Shown here in pieces: positions 34,201 to 47,940 of a stretch of 64,000 bases of DNA. The first letter of the stretch is position 1. The number at the start of each line of letters is the position of its first letter. The position numbers were made by a program, and so were the translations under genes. Below the pieces are notes generated by a model. It did no database searches. It had not been told where the DNA came from and worked only from the letters and a program-made list of their open reading frames with translations. This stretch comes from Lethocerus indicus. Its lineage: Eukaryota > Arthropoda > Insecta > Hemiptera > Belostomatidae. The stretch spans positions 4,797,204 through 4,861,203 of the forward strand of contig JACDQD010000009.1 in the NCBI GenBank assembly GCA_019843655.1, in the 5' to 3' direction.

Positions 34201-35592
34201 TTAAACTAGAAAAATTATTATTAAAGATGGTTGTAAAAATAATATCACTCGTGTAATTTCTCTTGGAGAAATAAAATCTCAGGAGCACAAAGCGGAAGTT
34301 TCATAATAATCATTTACAATTAGACTACATAATATTACTTAAATACATGCAATGAACTGGTCCAGAACGCTTTTTGTTCTCTGGAATTCATGAAAAATTT
34401 ACATGCTCTCATACCCCGGGCGGGGAGGGGCGTACCATGTTTTTCTTATTCAGGAACATCCGTATGTGCTGTTAATTAACGAAAAACGTTCTCGTTACTA
34501 CATAGTTCAACGATTACTCTGTGCGCGCCGTTGAAATATTGTCCTGGGAACAGGTGTTAATGAAAATCGTTTTATGTAAACGATCCGATTGCCGGCCCAA
34601 TTCATAACACAGTCCAAGCCCAACATGTTTATTGTCCGTTTGTAACCAAACTTGGGACGGCCATGAGAAAACCACAGCGCTCGGCGTTCGGCCTTCATGA
34701 GCAAACGAAAGATACAGGATTGAATGGCGTACGGATAGCATTTTGGGTGGTATAAATAAAATAATTAGTTTATATCTAATGTTCAGTAACATTTTAGTAC
34801 TGACAATGGTGAAAACGGTCTACCGTCGACAAAAAACGGCAGGAATGACTGTCAAGTATGTTGTTTAAAAATTTCCCATCGCTTTAGTCAAACATTTTAC
34901 TAACAGAAACATACTGCACGCATGTTGTATATTTTTATCACATGAGAAAGGTCTACACGCAAATTGAATGTGATAGCGATTCAACGCCATCGGTCGTGGT
35001 TATAAGAGTTACTGTAATGTAGGTAGGTGGCTGGCGTTATTTTTACAATTTCTTTTTTTAATTTACGGTTTTCGAATTAAAACAAGAAATAAAAAAAAAT
35101 GATATTTTATTCCGAGGGGTATCCGTTTGTAAACGTTCTTCTGATATTGATTTGTTAAAATGTATGTTCGATTTTTCGTTTTGTCCGCAGCGGTCCGAGT
35201 TTACGAGCTGTCCGCTGAGAGTTGTTGGCCGACCACCTGGGACGCCTCTCGTGCCAAACGGACGCCATAGAACTCTCCCCCACCCCCGACCCTCACGGCA
35301 TCTCGCCTTATTCAAAATTTAATTTAGGAAACGTACACCACGTTGTATTTTTCCAAAATGAGAAATTCCTTTTACTGTTGCGGAAAATTTAAATTATTAT
35401 TTTAATATCAATCAGTCCTCGAAGTGACTCTTGTTATGGCGCTTCTCCGGAGTGTAGGGAAAGACAAACTTTTAACGTGTAATTCATTGTAACAGATTTT
35501 TTTTGTCACATTGACGAAGAATACGGAAATCGTGTTTGAAATTAAAAATTACAATCGTAATCTTAAAACGAAAACAATATGAAGAACAATAT

Positions 35593-35697
35593 CAACCGGC
35601 TTCGGCGGCTCGGTATCTTCAGTTCCTGATAAACGGGGTGCTTGTGGGTGTTGTGGGGTTTTGGCTCCTGTCTGCGCGAAAACTACGGTATTCCAAT
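35593..35697. mobile_element. Diverged relic of foldback family B
   Basis: The left part, with CCGGCTTCGGCGGCTCGGTA and CTTCAGT, resembles the left arm of the copy at 33860. The right part ends in GAAAACTACGGTATTCCAA (35678-35696), an exact 19-base match to 54069-54087. The middle is unrelated or eroded. Confidence 0.55.
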
Positions 35698-38316
35698 TCA
35701 TCTCGGACCATACTGCGGATATTCCAAACTAGCCAAGCGAAACATTAAAAAAATTCCCACCGAGAAAAGAGAATGAAATAAAAAATACATAGTAGCGGGT
35801 TGTCCACTGCTCTCGTTCGTTCTGATACTCGTTTTATTCAAGTTCGGATTTCAGAGCCCCAGGGGTCGGAGACGAGGGTCGAACGTTCAGAAGCGGGCCG
35901 GAAACTGGATCGACTCGTGACTCAGAGGTCACGCGACTTTCCGGAAACCCGGCGCAGATCCCCACGCCGGATGCAAGCGGCGTTATTGCCCGGCCTTGGG
36001 GGTGGGGGTGGGTCGTTTTGTTTGCTAATGACCTGTATACGGTTTTAATGATGCTGATGAAGGGAGTTTTTTTTCGGCCGGGCGGTATTTTATTTCTTAT
36101 AAAGGGGTCGACAATGGGCGGAGGGTTGTAGAGGGGTGACTGTTCTGGGGTGTCCGACCGGCGAAGTCACTTTGTCTTCCGGTAGATGCTGGGACTTCGC
36201 GTCAATTTATAAATAGACCGATCTAAATCTTCCGTTTTTTCATCAACACGATGCGAAATGTTATTAAAGATTACGAATGATTAAATTCCAGGTGGTGACA
36301 TTTTCACTGTAGCTATTAAAAAATGAGGTTACTGTGAGGTTTACGTAGCAGTAACATTACATTAGTGAACATTAATGAAATAGTGTAGTTCATTGTTAAC
36401 AACAGTATCTGATTCTGGAATGCATTGTCCAGAATTAGAGAATGTTTCCCTCTTGATTTAAAACTTTTGACAGTACTTAAATGATTTTTAAAAGAATATT
36501 TGATATGAATCGCGGTCATAGGTAATTAGCACAATGACTCAGTTGATAGGACCCACTCCTCGTACATATTACGAGAAGACTCCTCTTTGAAATAAAATTT
36601 TTGCTCGGCCATTGAGATTGTTTGGGATTAACCGGCAGGACGATGCCGGGGAAATTTGAGTTGCCCGTATTGAGCTGTGTGATCAATCAAGGCTGTTCCA
36701 AAAATAGACACTGTACTCTGTAAACTGTAATCAATTGTTCTCATTCAAAGTGCGAGCTTTCACCGGCCGACATAGAGCGCTTTAGGCGAGGCTCGATCAT
36801 AAAATCCGAGTGTAAATTATACCGTTACGGTTTTCGAACACAGACACTGGGGGGCGGTTCTGTTTTTTCACAAATAGGTCCGCATTTCCAATGCGAAGCT
36901 ACAATTTTGCCCCCTGTACGCTTAGAGCCGTAGACACTTAGCCGAGAGCATAAAGTCCGACTCTTATTGAATATTCAGAAACCGGACGGTTGAACGGATC
37001 CGTAAGGCGCTTGGGCACCGGCCGGTTTTCATGCCTCAGAAATAATGAATTGGATTTACTTCCTACCCTAGTTATATACAATTTTCGTTTGAGTTACAGC
37101 ACTTTCAATCTCGGTATTTTATCTAATCCCACGTCAATGCGGTAATTTAGATTTAATAATTCAATCATTTATACACATTCAACCTTTACTTAAAGGCGAG
37201 ATAAGGTTTATAGAATGCATTTTCCCTCCTTTGTTATCTCACAGTACACTTGAACCTATAGTTCAACTTCTGTGAAACACTTAAAATATAATAGTAGATA
37301 GAAGTGTAAAAAATGTAACGCCTAGTCTAGTAATGTGTTAAGATTACTAAAATTAAGATACAGAAAAGACACTAGATGCAATAAATCCTTTTTAAAATGA
37401 TTGTAGAACACTCCTTTAAATCTTTAAAGCAACTCTTCTTTCTGCTATAAGAAGAGAGCCTGCCAGTTTCCGTGTATCGATTTTCTTACTACATTTTCAT
37501 CTACACATAGCCGGCTATTCGAGATGTGTTTTTAATGGACGAGCTTTGCGCTCTGACCATAAATCTTTTGCTCAAGTCCCACTCGGAAAGAAGGGAACGG
37601 ACGGAAGAATAAATGAAAAATAGCTTCGGTCGGAATCAACAAAGTTGTCTTCGAAGACTAAGCTCAATGGTTTGGGGGGAGGGAGGTTTTTTGAATTAAA
37701 ATCTTAGATATTTCTTCTTCTCAACCAGCTTTGCCAAAGTTTGCTAAATCAATTATTCGAATATATTAAAATGCTAGAATTTGTTAACACTGTAAAATGT
37801 CTAAAATTACTTAATTATAAAATATATTATTTTAATAAGAAATTTTGTACCGTTTAGAGTGGAAGAAGTCTAAAATTATATACAGTAATTTATATTGCGA
37901 TAGTACTGAACACGCCCTTGAAACATCGCTGTTATTATATACCGATCAGGCGGATACAAGCAGAAATATTAATCTGTCACTGTGATATTACAAAAGCCTT
38001 GTGCACGGTCGGACATCTCTGATACGCGTCCCGATAAATATAAATGCGTTCGGCGTCCGTTCAAATTTATAATCGCTAACCTAATCAAACAGCGGGGCAG
38101 GCGATACCGGCCCGGCTCGTAAATAACTTTCGGTATTCCCAGCGAGGCGCGGCGCGTCGTTTATTGCCCAGCGTGGGCGAATCCGTCCGCATCGCGGGCC
38201 CTGCAGCCCGAGGACAACTCATCCGGGTAATCACTGAAAAAATTAAAACGTACTGAGTTCAAGTAGCGCTAAAGTGCGGAGAGGAGTGTACAAGGTGATA
38301 AATTGATATTGACTTA

Positions 38317-38334
38317 AAATGTTTTAAAACATTT
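38317..38334. repeat. Perfect 18-base palindrome
   Basis: AAATGTTTTAAAACATTT. It is the longest perfect spacer-free palindrome I noticed. Confidence 0.93.
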
Positions 38335-39050
38335 CAAAATCTACAGTGAAACATGTCGGATTGGTAAACTCTAATGGGTATACGGAGTCATGGATACATC
38401 AGGCAGGTTCATGGAACCCAAATACACCGGGCCCGCGACAAGGATTTAAATCAGTAAAAGCTCTAAGCGATGATATTTTAATTTTTTCACTTTATTTATT
38501 ACTAGCATTATTCTTTGATTAGTTTGAGTTTTCGTGATAGATAGTACGCTTAGAGGACTGCGTTGGAAATTCGCTCATTCTAATTATCCTGTTTTGTTCG
38601 AGTTCCCCGGGAATTCTTGGGCTTTTTGTGATTTTTCAGTTCTCTTCAATATTACTGCTGGGTTTCTCCCACGGTCAGTAGACAACGCGAACGCATTCAC
38701 TGGACAGGACAGCGATTGGGTGTTTTGTGTGGAAACGAGGTTTCCCTAACGTAGATTCGGTGAAAGGATTCAACGACAAGAATGAGCCCAAGAGCGAACC
38801 TAGTTCAGAATTTAAAGTTAAAGAACCAGTCAGCAGAACTGCCACCCTGAAAACGAAACAATAAAAAAATAGATCTATATTTTACAACTACGAATCTGTT
38901 GTTTCAGTGTTGCCTTAGTCTTAAAAATCTGAACAAGCGCGATTTAAAACTCGCGTTATATTCAAGTTCCACAATTTCAAGATTCACAAATGCCTCCAAA
39001 AAATCAGTAAAACTGTATACAACTCTGTGGATGATGATATTATTTCCGAA

Positions 39051-42000
39051 TATTTTTGGCAATATTATCGGGTTGTAGATTCCGGGGCGGGCGAATCCAA
39101 GGCTCCGATCGGAATTTACCCCCTCTCTACGCCCGTTGTACCCTCCGAAATATAATTTCGCTCCAGGAACAGGTGATATATGGAATGGGAGGGTGTCCGG
39201 CTGGGGGTATTGCGGGGTATCGGTTCGTATTTACGTCGGGGCCACGGGATAATCGCGCCCCGGGTGGCCGGTAAAGTACGACTCCCGCAGCACACCCGTC
39301 GAGAGGGATTCCGTTTTCGAAAAAAAAAATAAAAATCTAGCTCCGAAATAACGAGACGGAAATAAAATTAAAAACGGACTCGTAGGGGGGGGGGAAAGAT
39401 AAAAGGGGAAAAGCAAAACGAAAATAAAGCCTATAAAGCAACACCTCTAACTCCTCTCATTCTAACCGGCTAGTTGGGTGCGTGACTGCTCGTTGAGAAC
39501 TGGACGCCACCGGCCATCAATAACGCTCGCGACTTACGCCTCTCTATATCATCGCCCCTTTTTATATACCATGTATAACGCGGTCCGTGGTTCGCTATTT
39601 ACAGATGTTGGAACGCCCGCTTAAGTAAATATTAACCGGCCCCGAGTGGTCGGTCTCTCGCCCGGCTGTTACTTGAAAAAAAGAAAAACCGCGTTTCCGT
39701 CGTCAAAATTGATACGTTCCGTGTATTTCCTTCTGTAAAATACAGGGCAGAAATATAAGAATGGACTGCTTATGAAGAAGTTTTAGTTAGGATGAAGGGT
39801 ATGAGAGTAATCGGTACCAGTTTATGGTTTGTATCAAGGGATTTCCCACTTCTGGGAACGTATTGTTCATGACGTTTGAGAGCAGATAAATTTCTGAAAC
39901 CATATTCAAGTCTATCAGTACCAAGTGGAATGCCTTCAAATACAGAATATCCCCGTTGTTAGGCTAGAAATAATATTGCAGGAGATCGATTCTCATTAAA
40001 ACTACTATTTACATTTTAAATAAATTACAAGTCGTTGCTTGGAAAAAAGGTTTTCTGCCTCCTCGACTGAAAATAAAAAAAACTTTAGATTACTGGGTTA
40101 TTTACAAATTAAGTATTGTTTTCGCAGTAATTATTAACTCGCGGGATTAGAGCAACTACGAAAATACGCAGGGAAGAACTACCAATGCCCTCAGTTTCCT
40201 TTTGAGGACTATACAACGTTTCCCACATTCCTAATTTTGGACTCTGGAATATATTAAGTTCCGGCAGCTGAATAAAGTAAATGAACGCCCTGTGCGCTTC
40301 CTAGTGTAATTTTCGTTCTTTCTCAAGAGAAATTGAATATCCGAACCTATTTAATTTCAAAAGAAACCCGAGAACCGGAGATAACAGTAAACCGTGTTTG
40401 TATTTTTCAAAGTCAAAAGTCAATTTATTAAAATAATATATTCGTACAAGTTTGAAATATAGCTTAATTAAAGGGCTGTTACCTTTCGCCTTCTGACTGC
40501 AATTAATCTTTTCTGTTTAATAACAAATAATTGATTGTACTGGAATAAATACGTGAAAAAGGCGTGGGAATTAAAGCGTTAGCCTAAAAATGAATGACAG
40601 AAATTAATTTGATAGATTATTCTAGTAATCTTGAAAACATACTTCCATGCGAAAGATTGCTTTTCGACCAGTTCGGAAAGGAAGTCATTATTCTAAGACA
40701 TTTTATTGGATTATTGAGGTTAGCGGGTAGAATACCACACGTTATAATTGATTAAACGTAAATATGTTCCTCTTAACGATTGAAAGATAGAATATAATGT
40801 TTTACGAGTCATTATTTTGCGCTTATTTGTAAATTTCATTTAGAAATTCTCCCGTTCTGTCCGCACTGTACATTTTCACCGCCTAAAACGGTGCGTGTTT
40901 ACAGAATGTAGTTTCTTCTTCCTATTTTTTTTTAATGAGGAATGTTCACGTCCAAGAATCCAGTGAAATGTTCGCTGTACGACTTTAATTGCACCGCAAC
41001 CGAGGAGAGTGTACCCGTTCTTTAATTTAAGTCGCAATAAAAGAAATTTCGATCCGCCTTTAAGGAAGTGGCGGGAAGAAAATAATAAAAGAGGAGAACC
41101 GAAAACAATTCATTTTCAATACGGGGCCTTCGACAGATTTACGCGTTTTAAGGCCTTGGAAGGCGTAAGACAATCTAATCTCGGCCGGGTGTTTGCGTGT
41201 AAACCAAGAAAGAACATCAACACGGGAAATTGAGTTTTGAATTGTCCTTGTATCTGGTAATAAATCTGTCGTTTCCCTCCAAGGACTTCATTCCTTGGTT
41301 TTCTGTTGCCAGCGTTGGCTGTCGGCAGGACGGTAAGAGAGTTTCATATTTTAGGATAACCAACAAGGCAAAATGCCTTTTGTACGACTTTTACAAGGAT
41401 CCCATTAAGGAATTCGAAGAAGCGGTGTCCTTACGCTGACTATAATTCGCCGAAAGAGAAGGGTTTTGTTTCCCAGCGTCCGCCAAGATTACAAGGCGAA
41501 GAAACCAATATAAAGAATCGGCATACGATGAAGAGGAATAAATTAGTTTACAACTTGAATGTTAAAGAACCAGTTCTCTCGCTTCTTATGAAGAGATAAT
41601 CAATAATAAAGCACGAACAGTCATTATTCAGATGATTTTTTTTGCAATCGTCTGCAGTAGGTAGAATGCGGTTTTCTTGTTCGTCAACGACCTGGTTAAA
41701 AAAAATATACCTACTCCTTCCTTTCTTCCAATATCCGGTATTTGATTTAGTTTGGCGTTATCAATGCGAAGCAATACTAAATACTATGTGGTTTTTTTAA
41801 CTTTTTTATTTTGCACAATCAACTTTTACAGTTATAGGTGCAATTGATACATGTATATTTTTCACGTGTTTGTCTCGATAAAGAAATCACCCAATGATGG
41901 CGCTTTTGACATGATGTAAATACTATGTGTTACAAATAAACTTGTACTACCGGCCTATTCGAATACACTATGTAGTAATTTTTAAATATTATTTTTGAAG

Positions 42001-42240
42001 GGCCCCCTCCGAAGCCAAGGCTGGATATTTTAATTTAAAATAATCCTCATTACACTAAATTGATATAGTATTTTAAAATTTACAATACACTCATAGCTTT
42101 ATCGATCTTCTGTTGAGATAATAAACTACGGCATGCCAAACCCTCACAGATTAGATTATCCAAACTGGAATACAATCCCTTAATAATACAGGCCTGTTTC
42201 TTTAAATATTTTTATTCATTCCTCTCGTACAATTTTACGC
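39051..42240. other. Mixed stretch, GC-rich at its start
   Basis: The part at 39060-39300 is GC-rich, and a 10-base G run is at 39385-39394. The remainder is AT-rich. Two adjacent forward open frames, 41009-41233 and 41230-41439, overlap by four bases, but neither shows a domain or a coding-like codon pattern that I trust. Confidence 0.6.
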
Positions 42241-42253
42241 GAAGTGGAAATAT

Positions 42254-42267
42254 CGTTCTTAAGAACG
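42254..42267. repeat. Perfect 14-base palindrome
   Basis: CGTTCTTAAGAACG, just upstream of a GC-rich island. Confidence 0.92.
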
Positions 42268-42289
42268 CGATGCCGTATAGAGAGAGAGA

Positions 42290-42740
42290 AAGTCGAGAGG
42301 GGGGGGCTTCAAGTTTTGCGTGCCCGAAATGGAAACCTGTAAATCATCCGTCCCGCAGACGTTCACACGAGGATGCGGCCGATTTGGGATAATGAAGATG
42401 CGACAGGAACGTAGATTTTTCGGAGCTGGCTAAGAGAGGAAGGCTCGAGAGGGCCGGGGGGGGGGTTGAGGGCCCGCCCCGTCCTTTCAAGAGGACGTGA
42501 TTTAGGAGCCGGCCGGCGATTTCACGGCGGCCCTCGAAAGAAATTTCCCTGTGGCGTGGGCGTCCGGACGGAAAATTTTAACGGCGAAAAACTCACGCCG
42601 GCCATTCTCTATATCCCCGCGGGAGGGATAAATCTTTACGGGGCACCGCTCCCGTTCCGAGGCGGCGTAAAGGCCGTGTAAACTGGGCCTACCGGACTAG
42701 GAACCTTCCTGCGATCCTTCGGCGCCCGAGGACATAAATC
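42290..42740. other. GC-rich island with G runs
   Basis: Starts with an AG-rich piece and an eight-base G run (42299-42306) and contains a ten-base G run (42456-42465). A 71-codon forward frame at 42466-42681 has no recognisable domain. Confidence 0.6.
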
Positions 42741-42744
42741 TGAA

Positions 42745-43380
42745 GACGCCGAATAAATCTTTCGAATACGAGCACTCTGAATTGACACTAAGTTGGACGG
42801 TCAAATATCCAATAACCTGCACGGTGGGAGAAATGTCATCCTCCGCAGTGGACAGGATTTACGGATAAATTTTTGCAATAATCAGCATATACGCGATTTT
42901 CTCTGCCTCTCCACTTGGGAATGACGCATTGCATTCGAAAATCTTCGATTCGAAACGGTTAAAGCTATTCTCTAAAGTTAAAACATTAATACTTACCGTC
43001 TTTAAGTATCATATGCGGAACTAATATTAAAAGATTTTGGCGCAAACTTGAGCCAAAGACTCCAATCTCACCTAGATAATTTATGATTTGCGGTACAGCA
43101 GGTGTAGACCGAAGCTGTAAAAGCGTCAGAAAAATTACGCGTTGGTTGTAAAGTTGCAATCCTTTTACGGAACCTTAAGGTGTGTACAGTTAATGGCTTA
43201 GTAATTGTTGAGTTAATTTTGTTCTTATTTTTACCAAAGGATAAAATATGGTGGTCTTACGCTTTGGCGGCACTCGAATTGTCTGCACATCTGAAAGGTT
43301 TTGGATTTGACACAGGAAATGTTCTATAATATTTCCAAGGAGGAAAGTATTTTTCTCTCAGTAAACTTTTGATAGCTACA
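42745..43380. other. AT-rich spacer
   Basis: No gene or repeat is recognised. Confidence 0.6.
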
Positions 43381-43383
43381 TCT

Positions 43384-43399
43384 CGTGAGCCGGCTCACG
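43384..43399. repeat. Perfect 16-base GC-rich palindrome
   Basis: CGTGAGCCGGCTCACG. Being GC-rich, it would form a stable cruciform or hairpin. About one perfect 16-base palindrome is expected by chance in this length. Confidence 0.93.
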
Positions 43400-43689
43400 G
43401 TATTTATGTCTGGGGGCGCCCGTGTGGGACGACGAGGACAACAACGGGCGACAGTAAATCAGTCATCTAATTAGGCTGACTACTGTAACTGGAGCCGGGG
43501 GCGGGCTGGGGCGAAGCGCGAGGAATCACGTAAACGGGCCGGGGATGATGGACCGCTCCCTTCATATAAAGAGGCCCCCATTGTGGGTTTTGACCGGCAT
43601 TGTACTCGCGGGGGCCACCGGCGTTTGATTTAGAGGCGGCGGCGGAGGCGGCGTCTTGCCGGATTCCGGGATAAAATAGTTTTCAGACG

Positions 43690-43737
43690 GGAGGAGGAGG
43701 AGGAGGATGAGGGTGGGGCGGAGGAGGAGGAGGAGGA
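43690..43737. repeat. Two (GGA)n arrays
   Basis: GGA arrays at about 43690-43707 and 43720-43737 are separated by TGAGGGTGGGGC, inside a GC-rich island (about 43490-43760). (GGA)n strands can form G-quadruplex structures (general knowledge). Confidence 0.92.
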
Positions 43738-44100
43738 CGCCTCCACGTCGTCGCGTCCGCGCAGTTTTCCCACCGAGGAAATAGTCGGGCCATGATTTAC
43801 GCGAATATTATACTATTCTATGAATTCCCTCCTCGGCCGCGTCCAATTCCGCTGTTCCTGTCGGCGGCTGCAGCTTCGATCTAACCGGCTTCGAAAAAAA
43901 GTTGGTTCAACTTTCTGTTAACTAACGGTTACAGTTCCATCTCAATCGGAAAACTCACATTCATAGGCCATCAGGTTCTTAAGGGGATATTTCCTTCTTG
44001 TTTTAAAATATACAAGGGTGAAAACACATGTATATAATCTTGGAAATAGCCGCGAAACGGAATATGTATTATTTTGTATTATTAAATATTACTAGGTTGA

Positions 44101-44142
44101 AATACCTATTGTGTGGCCTGCGAGGTTTTGGAATATTTTAGT
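44101..44142 (+). mobile_element. Fragment related to foldback family B ends
   Basis: The segment starts AATACCTATT, then GTGTGGCCTGCGAGG and TTTTGGAATATTTTAG. It lines up with 15050-15092 and with the sequence leading into the copy at 54133. The terminal word is degenerate (ATATTTTAG where others have ATACCGTAG). Confidence 0.5.
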
Positions 44143-46558
44143 TTTCCAAGTTTCTTATGGCGTTTATTTATCGGTCATAACTATAAGGTGTTACTGGACC
44201 CAGAAGTCATTTTTTTTGAGGAGTTGACAATGGAATGGGGGGAGGTCACGAGTGGACGAATTTTGTTTTTGATTTTATCACGGATCATGCAATCGTGGAA
44301 CGTTCGACCGGTACTGTATTTTTTATGATACAAAGCTCGTACTAAATTCATCGCAGGTTCATCGCCAGTGAGGCGTTTCAATTCACCGAGTCGAGTGGCG
44401 CAACTTTTTGTCCGTTTTATGTGATTTGTGCCCGGCCAGAAAACCGTTTCAAGATTCCTTCCGATCTCCAGAGTGGTGGGAGACGACGCGCGACAATAAA
44501 AGTCCCGTGAAAATAAATCATAAAAACTTTGAGCTTTCTCACACCCGTTTCGCCGTAGACGCCCCCGCCACCGGTTACTTGGGGGGACCGACTCCATATA
44601 CCTGAGCCACCTGTTGGATTTACGACTCTTCCCACGGTTGTAAGGCCCGTAGCGGAGTCTCCTCTACCCCCGGCATTTCTTACCCCCCGAGTTTAACACT
44701 CGGCTCGGGTCCACGCCTCTCGAGGGCAAAAAAAAGATTAAAAAAGGGGAAAGAAATAAATTAACGAATTTACAGTCCTCCGGGTTGTCCACGTTTTAAT
44801 TGTCCGATCGTGTCGGGTGCTTTTTTTTCCCGCCCGGTTATCATCGGACCTCTCGAGGTGTCCGGGAACGGAATGCGGTGACCGACAGAAAACCGAAGTC
44901 CAGAACAGAGTGAGTTTAGCCGACTAAACAACGAATTGTGTTGTCCGATTCTGTGTCAGACTCTGATACGATTAAATATTATCATTTCCATCAAGAACAG
45001 TACACATTTAATGCCCTGCGGAACCCAGTTTTTATTAAAGGAACTGATCATTAGTATTACAAAAAAATTAACATAAATACAAATAAAATTAATTTATTAA
45101 TCATGATAGTAAAGAATGACTCTCTACGTTGCTGCCTTCAAATATGATAGTTAACGTTATTTGTTTCTGGAGCGTTAAACCACGTTTATATGAATATTTT
45201 GTGGAGATAGACATTGAGATGAGGCCTATTCGATTCCCGTGGGAGAAGCTGAAAATATTCCACAAATTTCCAATTTTCAAATTCATACTTTTCTCAGATC
45301 TAACGACTTCATTTACAGCAAATTGTTCGCTTAATCTGTGAGAACATTTTTTGTTTAATGTTTGTTATATCGCCTATTCTACTGTTATGCATTATTAAGA
45401 TGTAGTTTTTCATGTACCGTTATTCTATTCTATAAAAAGGAACGGAAGCAGATAACTGGTGAGCTATTTTAGTGAGACAATACACGAAGTTACATTTAGA
45501 AAACAGAAACCCGTTGGTTTATTGTATTAATTCCGTCTTTTTGCTCATTCCTGGAGTGAAAATATACAATGCTCGGGTTAGGCTTGTTAATTGAACTGAA
45601 TACATGTAACTATTACGTGTTACATGAACCGCGTTTTGTGAAAAATAAGGGACTGTTGCCGTACGTTGTACGGAGTAGTTAATCATTGTAAAAACGGGGA
45701 CGCCGAGTCTTGTAAATGTTGTGATAACGAGCCGTTAAAGTCGGAAAGGAAAATATGAATTAAATATCAACGTGGCGACTGTAACGAAATAATTCTCCAT
45801 TATTTATAGTAAAAAATAATTCGAGTCCTAATGTTGATTGTATAATTTATTCGCTCGGTGTTGTTGGGCCGACCTTAATCGGTCCCGAGCGCGTCCTTTT
45901 ATGTGACTCATGCGATCATCGACATTCGTATATCATTTGAAGGTCGACTTGAATTCCGACGCAAATAATTCCTAAGGCTAAAGAGATCTGATTGGTTTTG
46001 AATTTTATTTTACTTTTAAATGATTACAAGCGGAATTGAACTGGAGCACGAGAAAAATTACCTCATGACTCTTACGAGTTTTCTCTCGACTCGCCAGGTG
46101 TACAAGCTAAGTTTCCGGAGTGTCATAACGTCTAATTATTAAAAAGAATGTTTAAATCGCAGTAACATAATAAAAAACATTATTTAGTAGATATTAACTC
46201 TATTAATATTCGGTATTATATACTGTAAAAAAAACATTAGTTGGGAGCATAAAAATAAAATTTATCATGGATATAACACTTTGCCGGCCCAATGTTGGCG
46301 GCCGTTAATTACGAATTCGAAGCTAATGGGAGTTAACGCTTCGCACATACCTTGAATACGGGCCTACCGTAAATCAGATTCCAAATTATAATTCCATTAG
46401 TTTATTGTTCGCCGGGATATGCAAATGTTCAACGCCGGAACAAAGAGAGATGTTTCGCACGAAAAAATAATAACAATCGGGGTCGGACTCGGCGGCTCCC
46501 TTTAGAACATGACTACAGTTAAACGGGTCATGCCGACGTGTTCATTTAGTATATTTTC

Positions 46559-46577
46559 TGATCCTGCAATAGGATCA
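46559..46577. repeat. Short hairpin
   Basis: TGATCCT and AGGATCA around GCAAT. Confidence 0.85.
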
Positions 46578-47340
46578 TAGTAGTCTGGCGATGTTAATTA
46601 GCTAATTGGAATATATTTGAAAATGGCTTGTACGTTACTTGCGAAATATTAAATTTTTTTCAGCATAAAACTACAGAATTTCCATGTTTCGCTTGCACAG
46701 ATAAATGATACCGAACAATAAATTCATTCTATATACGGCGGACATTTGAAAATCAGTATGATATAGGCTGAGCAAGGAAGCAAACAAAAGCGAGGAATTC
46801 AAAACCGTTGGCTCTAGAGTGCATTAAGTTTCTTATTACCGTATAATTATAAATCAACTATATTGGATGGGACACTAAAACAATAACGTGTTTAACGTGC
46901 ATTAATATGGCACGAAATGCTGCGAAGAAATTGAGAAAATGTAGTAGTAGGTGAGAAGAGGTTTTTGAGGCTAAGTGGGAGCCATTTCGGCGACAGTGTA
47001 CGCTCCATTAAAATTGCTCCTTTACGCCGGGTTATATTCCGTACAACACTCTGGGCGTCTGTTCGGTGTATTTTTGTTTTTTGTTTTTTTGTTTCTATCC
47101 GCGAAAGCAATCGGCGAAGAGTGAGCAACCTTGGAACGTGTCTCCGCGTTTATTATTCAACTGTGAACACCCAGGGGCCGTATTAGAATTCCGCATCGTC
47201 CTCAGACCACCCCCCCTCTAGCCACTACCCCGCAGCACATGTCTATTCTTACTTTATACTGGACCGAATGATGAAATATTAATAACTGCGCCTATTTATA
47301 TAATTTATTCGCGGTTTGCGATTTTCAGTATAAATTAAAA

Positions 47341-47940
47341 TTGTACGCGTGGCATGCGGTGGCGGGGCCGGCGAACGCCCGGTTTCCTATATTAAAAATT
47401 CAACCGCCATATTTTCCCCGGCCCCTTCCGTTAAACGATCGGCCGTCGACGGGAATCCAAATGCAGTTGTGCGGGAGTTGACTGCCTTAATATAAATTTT
47501 CCAAAAACTGATAGCGTGTGATCGCTACTTTTGTATTGATTACTAGCTAAAATAACACTGTGGCCAATCATTGGAATTTACCTCAGATTTGAAATTAAAT
47601 AGAAAAGATCACTTGAAATCACTTTGATTCCACAGTAGACTGGAGTCAAATACGAGGTCCTGTTGGCGGCCACTATGAGGTCCTGAAAAGTAATCTTAAT
47701 CCAGATACAGTTACCATGAACCAAGTGGACATTGAATACATAAATATAATGGTTAACTACACGTGCAGGGATTCACTAACAAAGAGTTAAATTCTTAGTC
47801 GCTGAGTTAATCATCTTTGGCAATATATTTTCTGTTTCCAAGAAGTTTGTGGTGCCGTATGAATAATGCTGACACAGGCGGGAAGATTCCTCGAAGTATA
47901 ATTTTCGAAATGATACGATCCAAAAATACAGGATAGGTGG
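47341..47940. other. GC-rich patch then AT-rich spacer
   Basis: About 47345-47470 is GC-rich; the rest is AT-rich. The word GAGGTCCTG occurs twice at about 47654-47686. Nothing else is seen. Confidence 0.55.

Larger units (their letters stand above)
34201..39050. other. AT-rich non-coding stretch
   Basis: Holds a family B relic at 35593-35697 and an 18-base palindrome at 38317-38334. A few GC-richer patches (about 35850-36000, 36110-36190, 38080-38210) have no recognisable content. Confidence 0.65.
43765..47340. other. Mostly AT-rich non-coding stretch
   Basis: Contains a family B fragment at 44101-44142, a moderately GC-rich zone at about 44550-44900 and a 7-pair hairpin at 46559-46577. 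No gene is recognised. Open frames on both strands at 44181-44635 overlap each other and have no domain. Confidence 0.6.

Noticed and set aside
41009..41439. Two adjacent forward frames overlapping by four bases, operon-like
   Set aside because: Nothing else suggests prokaryotic organisation. Neither frame has a recognisable domain, and the overlap is likely chance.
16811..46426. Octamer sites ATGCAAAT at 16811 (minus), 27215, 32675 and 46419 as POU-factor sites
   Set aside because: Four on both strands is close to the number expected by chance at this composition.
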